A stretch of 58,248 bases of DNA from Pseudanabaena sp. (lineage in GTDB: Bacteria > Cyanobacteriota > Cyanobacteriia > Pseudanabaenales > Pseudanabaenaceae): assembly GCA_003249015.1 (NCBI GenBank), contig QBLS01000026.1:1-58248 (forward strand), read 5' to 3'. The notes beneath the pieces are model-generated. The model made no database searches. It had not been told where the DNA came from and was given only the letters and a program-made list of their open reading frames with translations. The translations under genes and the position numbers were made by a program. Within the stretch, counting starts at the first letter, position 1. The number at the start of each line of letters is the position of its first letter. Below are positions 52,802 to 58,248 of the stretch, piece after piece.

Positions 52802-53413
52802 TTAAAAATCATTGGTAGATGTTTCAGGAACCGTTGTCTTCGACAAACCTGCGATCGCCCGTAGATTTTGGCAACGTATTAACTCGGTAAATTCAGGACT
52901 GCTGCGACCTGATAACCTAGCTGCATTAGGAATCGCCTCAAGCATTGCTTTGGCTGCCTCTGCTTCACGGTAGCCCCGCTTTTGGGCGATCGCGATCGCC
53001 TCTTTATCAGCAGCTAACTTCACCTGTGAGCTCTTGTTGGCACGCAAAACTTGATTAACGCCCACAGTCCCCAGCAAAAAGGCGATCGCGATACCAGTGA
53101 CATCTCCCTGTAGTGATTCGACAACTCCACCGAGGAGTGCCATGGCAGCGACACCTTGATAAACTCCAACTTGGAACCACTTAGTTTGTTCTCGCCAACT
53201 AATTTCATGGAGTAGGAGTAGATCTCGCTCAGCTTCAGGTAACTGTCGCCACAACCGAAAATTGATATTTACTTGCGTGCCTTTTTGCCAAGGTAAAATT
53301 TCCGAACTAGAAATCAGCTCGATCTGTTCAGGCTTTGATTTTATCGCCGTCTGCATTCGCCAAGAGGCTGTTAGGAGATCGCGCAAACGCGCAATTTCTT
53401 CGTTAATATTCAT
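52802..53413 (-). CDS. DUF3318 family protein (cyanobacterial)
   Basis: 203 residues. N-terminal helix and NINFRLWRQLPEAERDLLLLHEISWREQTKW, typical for DUF3318, then two hydrophobic segments (about 82-125: VYQGVAAMALLGGVVES, VTGIAIAFLLGTVGVNQVL), then a helical region. The LHExxW sequence recalls the metal-binding helix of metallopeptidases but lacks the second His, so no activity is claimed. ATG 53413. Overlaps nothing; divergent from the DUF1824 gene with about 35 bp between starts. Confidence 0.82.
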   Translation of the reverse strand: MNINEEIARLRDLLTASWRMQTAIKSKPEQIELISSSEILPWQKGTQVNINFRLWRQLPEAERDLLLLHEISWREQTKWFQVGVYQGVAAMALLGGVVESLQGDVTGIAIAFLLGTVGVNQVLRANKSSQVKLAADKEAIAIAQKRGYREAEAAKAMLEAIPNAARLSGRSSPEFTELIRCQNLRAIAGLSKTTVPETSTNDF

Positions 53414-53447
53414 AAGTAAGATTTATCCTCTCGTCAATATTGCAACC

Positions 53448-53849
53448 ATGAGTAATAACCTAACCATCAACGACGCTGAGCGAATCTTATGGGAGCTTAG
53501 TGATTTAGACAATGAAACTGCAACTTTAGAGCAACGAGAGCAAATCTGCACAGCTCTGGAATATTTAACCAGTTTGGCTGATTATCACATTTTTGGGGTC
53601 TGCGCTGACACTGTTGCCGAGGCTATGGCATCTTTACAAAAATACACAAACCATTTCCATTACCAACTTCCTGAGACTGACCTGCCATCGATTAACGATG
53701 GCGTGTATCTCAAATACAATCCCCGTCGCCTTCGCTATCATTGCGACAATTACAAAGGTAACTATCGTGGGGTGTTGTTATCTTTTCATACCGATTTTGC
53801 CGATGGATATAGTGGCACTCATGGTCATTTTCCCCTAAATCTCTTTTAA
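53448..53849 (+). CDS. DUF1824 family protein (cyanobacterial)
   Basis: 134 residues from ATG 53448 (MSNNLTINDAERILWEL). Matches DUF1824: LTSLADYHIFGVCADT, GVYLKYNPRRLRYHCDNY and GNYRGVLLSF ending GTHGHFPLNLF. Fold known, function unknown; cytosolic. The open frame extends upstream to 53262 across the start of DUF3318 on the other strand, which is an artefact. Confidence 0.88.
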   Translation: MSNNLTINDAERILWELSDLDNETATLEQREQICTALEYLTSLADYHIFGVCADTVAEAMASLQKYTNHFHYQLPETDLPSINDGVYLKYNPRRLRYHCDNYKGNYRGVLLSFHTDFADGYSGTHGHFPLNLF

Positions 53850-53850
53850 A

Positions 53851-53881
53851 AAGGATGGCGACGCAAAGCGCCGCCATCCTT
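53851..53881. terminator. GC-core palindrome after DUF1824 gene
   Basis: 14-bp arms around AAA with one mismatch (AAGGATGGCGACGC vs GCGCCGCCATCCTT), one base after the stop. Confidence 0.87.
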
Positions 53882-53887
53882 GGCTTT

Positions 53888-53918
53888 TATGAGAGCTTTG
53901 CGAAGCAACACTCTCATA
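53888..53918. repeat. TATGAGAG palindrome with GCGAAGC centre
   Basis: 14-bp arms with three internal mismatches around GAA; outer TATGAGAG/CTCTCATA pairs perfectly. Second hairpin before the carotenoid oxygenase stop. Confidence 0.75.
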
Positions 53919-53937
53919 GTTTTTCTGTCTTTGGGCG

Positions 53938-55380
53938 CTAAAAGACCTCACGGGTAAAGCTGCCGTGCAATCCATAGGGGACATGGTGCTTGAGATGTAG
54001 TTTCGCCACTGGCTTACCCGTAATATTTTGAGCATCTAAAATTACCAAGTCCGAACGGTTGTGGCTAGCATCAAAAACTAGAACTAGCATCCATCCATTA
54101 TCCTCAGCACTATCAGAATCGCGTTCGCGAGGTACAAAGATCGGCTCACTGATAAACCCACGAGGAGCAAAACTATGGAATTCTTGCTTGCCAGTCTGCA
54201 TATCGACTTTCGCGATCGCCTGCAAAGGTGCATTACCTGATTCCTTGGCGATCGCGCCAATGTAGGCGTAACGATGCTTTTGTCCTACACAACGGGGATG
54301 TACCACAGGGAACTCGCATGATCGCTCTAAAATCATCTCCTTCTTCACAGTTTTAAGTTGAGGATTGATCGTGAAACGCCACAGCTGCCCCGCAATTACT
54401 TTGTCAAAATCAATTTCCCTAAAATCCGTGTTCGGTTCTAATTTGGGATAGTCAGGATAGCAGACTGAATCCACAATAACTTCATCACCCTCTTCATAGG
54501 CATTGCAGTGATGAAAAACAAAGCAAGGATCAGTTTCAATAGTTTGTAAATTTCCCTTGCGGTCAATCAGTAAAAATTGACTAGGTGAGTTTGGCTTTAA
54601 TTCGATACATTCACCAGCAGTTGATAATCCTAACAAAAATGGCAAAGGCTTAAAAGATACAGGATTTTGCATGAAAATCCGATAGTTGGGCGTATAGGCA
54701 AAATCATGCAAGAAGCAAAATCCTGATACTTTAACCTGAGACTCTACCGATAATTTTCCATCAGCCGCCACTTGATAGATCGAAATCTTTGATTTAGGTC
54801 CAGGTTGTACCCCAAATCCCCACAAGTCGCCAGTGGTATCGTCCTTTCGAGGATGAGCTGTAAAAACCTGTCCCGCCTCCAACTTGCCCTCAAAGCTTTC
54901 TTGTCCTAGCGTATCCAAGCTCTTAGGATCAAGCTTATAAGGTCGAGCAGCTTCCCACAAAGCCAATAACTTGCCTCCCTGATAGACCACGTTTGTATTG
55001 GCAACATTTTTGTTGTGCAAATCAAATATGTTATTGAGCCATCCTCCTTTCTTCTGCGTACCGAATACCCCACGATATAAAACTTTGCCAGCTTTTTTTT
55101 CTGCTAAAAACTCTGGAGTCTTGACAAACTGATTTGTAAAATGTGCTTTGCCATCTTTGAAAGCGATCGCGCAAACCATGCCATCACCATCGAAGGGATG
55201 TCCGTACTTTTCGCCATTGATATCTAGCTGACCTGGCCCATTGCGAAATAAAGTTCCTGTCAGTTCAAGAGGAATCGTCCCCTCAATTTCATCAATCCAA
55301 TAAGCCTGTTCAGTGCGTAGAGACTCATATCCCTTTTGCCAATCTTCACGAGAAAAAGTAGGTGATGCAGTCTGAACCAT
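53938..55380 (-). CDS. Carotenoid cleavage oxygenase (RPE65/ACO family)
   Basis: 480 residues. The four iron-ligand histidines lie in TAHPRKD, FLHDFAYT, FHHCNAYEE and VPYGLHGSF. The N-terminal FRNGPGQ and HPFDGDGMV are typical. Cleaves carotenoids or apocarotenals at double bonds; cyanobacterial relatives include the apocarotenal 15,15-oxygenase (Diox1) and the group giving retinal. Exact substrate open. ATG 55380. The 3' end is preceded by two palindromes. Confidence 0.93.
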   Translation of the reverse strand: MVQTASPTFSREDWQKGYESLRTEQAYWIDEIEGTIPLELTGTLFRNGPGQLDINGEKYGHPFDGDGMVCAIAFKDGKAHFTNQFVKTPEFLAEKKAGKVLYRGVFGTQKKGGWLNNIFDLHNKNVANTNVVYQGGKLLALWEAARPYKLDPKSLDTLGQESFEGKLEAGQVFTAHPRKDDTTGDLWGFGVQPGPKSKISIYQVAADGKLSVESQVKVSGFCFLHDFAYTPNYRIFMQNPVSFKPLPFLLGLSTAGECIELKPNSPSQFLLIDRKGNLQTIETDPCFVFHHCNAYEEGDEVIVDSVCYPDYPKLEPNTDFREIDFDKVIAGQLWRFTINPQLKTVKKEMILERSCEFPVVHPRCVGQKHRYAYIGAIAKESGNAPLQAIAKVDMQTGKQEFHSFAPRGFISEPIFVPRERDSDSAEDNGWMLVLVFDASHNRSDLVILDAQNITGKPVAKLHLKHHVPYGLHGSFTREVF

Positions 55381-55470
55381 AGATATTTGCCAATTGAAAC
55401 AGTTTTCTTAGCTTCATTGTAACAATTTTGTCACAATTGCGTTCTACAGCTATCGCCACTTAGCTTAGTC

Positions 55471-55533
55471 CAAATAAACCAAAGAAATGAGGGGCGGCAC
55501 TTTGTGCCGCCCTTCATTTCTTTGGTTTATTTG
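55471..55533. repeat. 30-bp-arm palindrome, GGGCGGCAC core
   Basis: Arms 55471-55500 and 55504-55533 around TTT with one mismatch, the longest pair found. Core GGCGGCAC/GTGCCGCC is a compensated variant of GGCGGCGC. Confidence 0.93.
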
Positions 55534-55570
55534 TAAAAGTAAGCCAACACTTTTACGAATTAAAAATTAG
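55533..55570 (+). repeat. AATTCACAA-family repeat, diverged copy
   Basis: GTAAAAGT (55533-55540) and ACTTTTAC (55549-55556) flank AAGCCAAC, then GAATTAAAAATTAG. Same layout as 40832-40875 with compensated stem changes (CACAAAAGTGT to GTAAAAGT). Confidence 0.6.
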
Positions 55571-55621
55571 AACCTAATAGTATGAGGCGGCGCATAGCGC
55601 CGCCTCATACTATTAGGTTCT
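55569..55621. repeat. 25-bp perfect palindrome, GC core
   Basis: Arms 55569-55593 and 55597-55621 perfect around ATA; core GAGGCGGCGC. Private outer arm AGAACCTAATAGTAT. Confidence 0.94.
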
Positions 55622-55713
55622 GTTTTGTTTTACATCAGTTGCCCATCATGCAACCAGTAAAAATTTTTACTGGCTTTGAGCGCAAAGTGTTGTAATGCAT
55701 GGGGCTATAAGCC

Positions 55714-56031
55714 TCAATTACCTTTAGCTGAAGGCATTGGTGAAGATATTTCCTTCAAAGACTTGCCCATTTCTTGTTCTGACTCATTGAGAGACCAACG
55801 ATAGGAAATCTCAATGCCGTGATAACCGCACAAATCTTCGACCTGCTTTTGTAGTGCGAAAGCTTTGCGGAGATTAATAATCGCTGCTTGTAAATGCTCC
55901 CTAGAGACATTCATCTTTGTCGCTAGATGCGGCTCCTTGATCTCACTGTGTAGTGCAGGCAGGGTTTGCCGCTCCAGTAATTGCAGTAGCAGCTCGTAAT
56001 GAATATGGGATGGAACAGGAAGTGAACTCAC
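55714..56031 (-). CDS. Small cyanobacterial protein (DUF5340-like)
   Basis: 105 residues, all helical. The opening LPVPSHIHYELLLQLLERQTLPAL is conserved in a cyanobacterial family I recall as DUF5340; the later AIINLRKAFALQKQVEDLC and HRW-like YRWSLNE also fit. The C-terminus is acidic and disordered. Function unknown. Start ATG 56031. Confidence 0.7.
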   Translation of the reverse strand: MSSLPVPSHIHYELLLQLLERQTLPALHSEIKEPHLATKMNVSREHLQAAIINLRKAFALQKQVEDLCGYHGIEISYRWSLNESEQEMGKSLKEISSPMPSAKGN

Positions 56032-56162
56032 AGATACCTCAATCGATGCGAAACCAAAAATAAAACTTGGATGTATATTTGTGTGGAGCTTTGGAGCTAT
56101 TACGCAAGGATACTTCTAGAAACTATTAGATATACTGCGCGTCAAGCCAAATACATCTATTC

Positions 56163-56205
56163 GTTAATTCACAAAATTGTGCTAACACTTGTGCGTATTA
56201 ACAAA
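56163..56205 (+). repeat. AATTCACAA-family repeat, decayed copy
   Basis: AATTCACAAAATTGTGCTAACACTTGTG-like sequence followed by CGTATTAACAAACAAATC; matches the fullest copy at 40832 in order and spacing with changes. Sits between divergent genes with no palindrome. Confidence 0.5.
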
Positions 56206-56309
56206 CAAATCTAGCAAGAGTTCTAATTCATAAAATAACTAAGCCATTTTATGTTTTGGTATAAGGCTAGAAATTTTCGAGACTTAAATAAATTGTAGAG
56301 GATAAATTT

Positions 56310-57977
56310 ATGTCATTTTTACGGACTTCTGCGAGGTTGACAATTCTATTTACTTTGGGGCTGTGTCAGTCTGTCGTCCTAAATGACTCAGCGATCGCCA
56401 ATTCGCTTAGAGCAAATAGCCTCGTATCTTTGACAAATATTCAACTTGCTCAAGCAAGTAACGTCATCTTCGTATCTCCCAACGGGTCAGATACAAATAC
56501 AGGATTATCTGCCGACCAACCTTTAAAGTCGATTACAGCCGCCATCAGTCGAAATCTTCCAAGTGGCTCAATTGTCCAACTTGCTAACGGCACCTACAGT
56601 AGTGAAACTGGCGAACAATTTCCCATCAAGCTTCCCTCAGGCGTGACTCTGCGAGGCAACCCAGCTAACCAAGGACAAGAAGTGATTATCTTGGGGGGTG
56701 GTGTTTTTGTCAGCCCTACCTTTGCCCGCCAAAATATCACTATGCTCGCAGAAAATTCAGCTCGGATCGAAGGTGTTACCTTCACCAATCCAAATCCTAG
56801 AGGCTATGCTCTTTGGCTCGAATCTGCCCAAAATGTCAATATTCTCAGCAATACCTTCACAAGATCGACCCATGATGGCGTTTTCTTAACAGGCGAAACT
56901 TCTGCAGTTAATGTCACAGGCAATATATTTACTCAAAACGGCGCTAATGGACTCTCGGCGCTAGGGACAAGTACAGGCAAAATCGAGTCAAATACCTTTG
57001 ATAACACAGGTTTTGGCATTGCGATTGGTCAAAACTCAAAAGTGGCGATCGCATCCAATCGCATCACCAATAACCGAGGAGGCATCGTTATCTCAAACCT
57101 CTCCATGCCCTCACTTCGCAATAACCTGATTGCCAATAATCAAGAAAATGGCTTAGTGATTTTGAAAGATCGCAAAGGTCAACCAACTGTCGATCTTGGT
57201 TCATCGGCTAGCCCTGGACAAAATATTTTCCAAAATAATAAACAAGCTGACATCAACAACGCATCAGGCATCACCATTGTCGCGATCGGTAATCAAGCTG
57301 AACCCAAACTCATCAAAGGTTCAGTTGACCTAACACCACCAACTTCACCGCTAACACCACCATCAACTCCAGCCTTACCAATCACTCAGATTGCTTTTGC
57401 TGATGTTCCTAAAACATATTGGGCAGAAGCTTTCATTCGAGAATTAGCTTCTAGAGACATCATTAAAGGGTTTCCAGATGGCAGTTTTCGTCCTAATGAA
57501 CCTGTAACAAGAGCACAGTTCGCCGCTATCCTCAGCCAAGCAATGAACAAGCCTAATGTACGCAGCGGTATTAAATTTACAGATGTTCAGCCAAATTTCT
57601 GGGCTAACACTGCTATCCAAAAAGCCTTTACGACTGGCTTCATGTCTGGCTACTCTGCCACCACATTCCGCCCCAGCGAAAACATTTCCCGTGTCCAAAT
57701 TCTTGTCTCATTGTCCAATGGTTTAGGTTACAAGCCATCTAAATCAACTGATGTAACCCTAAAGGTTTTTGTGGACAATAATGACATTCCAAAGTACGCC
57801 CTAAACAGTGTTGCAGCAGCATCTGAAAACCGAATCGTAGTCAACTATCCTAGCTTGAGCCTTCTTAGACCCAATCAAACAGCTACTAGAGCTGAAGTCG
57901 CCGCCTTCATATACCAAGCATTGGTAAGCTCAGGAAAATTGCAAGCTATTTCTTCCCCTTACATTGCTAACCAGTAA
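56310..57977 (+). CDS. SLH-domain protein with DUF1565 beta-helix
   Basis: 555 residues. Signal peptide (about 1-30), then a right-handed beta-helix (DUF1565/pectate-lyase-like, about 50-310) with the opening VFVSPNGSDTNTGLSADQPLKSI and repeated NTF/NIF/NRI rungs. A proline-rich linker (about 340-358) leads to two clear SLH domains (FADVPKTYWAEAFIRELASR, about 362-410; FTDVQPNFWANTAIQKAFTT, about 426-475) and a weaker third. SLH domains anchor to peptidoglycan-linked polymers; in cyanobacteria such proteins sit in the outer membrane or sheath. Role of the helix unknown, perhaps polysaccharide binding. ATG 56310 with AGAGGA upstream. Confidence 0.9.
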   Translation: MSFLRTSARLTILFTLGLCQSVVLNDSAIANSLRANSLVSLTNIQLAQASNVIFVSPNGSDTNTGLSADQPLKSITAAISRNLPSGSIVQLANGTYSSETGEQFPIKLPSGVTLRGNPANQGQEVIILGGGVFVSPTFARQNITMLAENSARIEGVTFTNPNPRGYALWLESAQNVNILSNTFTRSTHDGVFLTGETSAVNVTGNIFTQNGANGLSALGTSTGKIESNTFDNTGFGIAIGQNSKVAIASNRITNNRGGIVISNLSMPSLRNNLIANNQENGLVILKDRKGQPTVDLGSSASPGQNIFQNNKQADINNASGITIVAIGNQAEPKLIKGSVDLTPPTSPLTPPSTPALPITQIAFADVPKTYWAEAFIRELASRDIIKGFPDGSFRPNEPVTRAQFAAILSQAMNKPNVRSGIKFTDVQPNFWANTAIQKAFTTGFMSGYSATTFRPSENISRVQILVSLSNGLGYKPSKSTDVTLKVFVDNNDIPKYALNSVAAASENRIVVNYPSLSLLRPNQTATRAEVAAFIYQALVSSGKLQAISSPYIANQ

Positions 57978-58248
57978 ATATGAGACGGCGCTCACTAACA
58001 CTTAAAAAACTTTTAGTATGCAAATCCTATACTGTGTATAAGTTTGAGCAAATTGGTTAACCGAACCGAGAAACTTTTTCTAAAAAAGGGTTGACAAACC
58101 ATTTTAACCTTGCTAACTTAATAAAGCGCTGAAGGGAGAGCGGAGCGAAAGCAAAGCGAGCCCAGCAAGAGTAAGCGCTAAGAACCTAGACAATTAAATA
58201 ATTTGAAAGCTTTAAGAAACCAATAAACCTCGTCAAACAAATTAAAAG
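57978..58248. other. Intergenic tail of the window
   Basis: 271 bp. AGCGCT (about 58126) and AGCGCT (about 58175) bracket a GAGCGGAGCGAAAGC-rich stretch; no gene and no clear palindrome. It may be the 5' region of a gene beyond the edge. Confidence 0.4.

Larger units (their letters stand above)
55381..55713. other. Intergenic region with two long palindromes
   Basis: 333 bp between the carotenoid oxygenase start and the DUF5340-like gene end. About half is palindromes 55471-55533 and 55569-55621, with a third stem GTAAAAGT/ACTTTTAC between them. The promoter of the oxygenase should lie before 55470. Confidence 0.6.

Noticed and set aside
53262-53447. Upstream extension of the DUF1824 gene
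   Set aside because: Covers the start of DUF3318 on the other strand; DUF1824 homology begins at ATG 53448.
57978-58248. tRNA or other RNA gene at the window end
   Set aside because: GC-rich stretch between AGCGCT copies does not fold into a cloverleaf and has no T-loop sequence.
1-58248. CRISPR array from regularly repeated GC palindromes
   Set aside because: Copies are hundreds to thousands of bases apart, with no constant spacer length and no cas genes.

Overview
The window looks like a chromosomal segment of a filamentous, Pseudanabaena-like cyanobacterium. The evidence is the very frequent HIP1 octamer GCGATCGC, many cyanobacteria-restricted families (DUF3769, DUF3172, DUF3318, DUF1824 and probably DUF5340), an SLH-domain outer-membrane protein, a carotenoid oxygenase, an Fe superoxide dismutase, and a replication origin beside dnaN instead of dnaA. 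The exact species is inference.

Layout. 1-5800 carries a site-2-protease-like membrane protein, a CysA-type ABC ATPase and gyrA. 5900-11600 is an accessory block: a DUF2442/HTH protein, an orphan CopG-type antitoxin with the deleted remnant of its PIN toxin, hicBA, and a type ISP/IIG-like restriction-modification gene. That gene is interrupted twice: once by a DUF2281/PIN toxin-antitoxin pair, and once by an in-frame DUF559 endonuclease cassette with 37-bp terminal inverted repeats. 11900-25400 is housekeeping: a phosphoketolase-like enzyme, hisF, pepA, a TolC-like channel, a small membrane protein with an L7/L12-like tail, a metF-like gene, DUF3172, a GAF-PAS histidine kinase, tldD and hisS. 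25600-29600 is the replication region: two small paralogous proteins, holB, oriC and dnaN. 29700-43000 holds an LptD-like DUF3769 protein, msrB, sodB, a response regulator, galT, tyrS, two exported proteins, tilS, a CPBP protease and an SMR exporter. 43000-58000 holds a copper-type P-ATPase, an MBL hydrolase, dxr, ftsW, an MFS transporter, a monothiol glutaredoxin, a double ComFB protein, DUF3318, DUF1824, a carotenoid oxygenase, a DUF5340-like protein and an SLH/DUF1565 protein.

The most striking non-gene signal is a dense set of more than 40 short palindromes, roughly one per 1.4 kb, almost all between genes and often at or overlapping stop codons. Many share a core (GGCGGCGC-nnn-GCGCCGCC, or one of a few alternatives), but the outer arms differ in every copy while still pairing perfectly or nearly so over 12-30 bp. 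In several cases the last codons and stop codon of a gene lie in one arm and are mirrored in the other. This suggests that arms grow by copying local flanking sequence, or are repaired to symmetry, and are not simply transposed as a fixed unit. The copies probably also act as bidirectional terminators.

Other points of interest are an oriC with about ten DnaA boxes followed by a GC cluster and CTA repeats that resemble DnaA-trios, a 115-120 nt compound hairpin at about 52.7 kb, and several toxin-antitoxin relics. I saw no rRNA, tRNA or CRISPR array.
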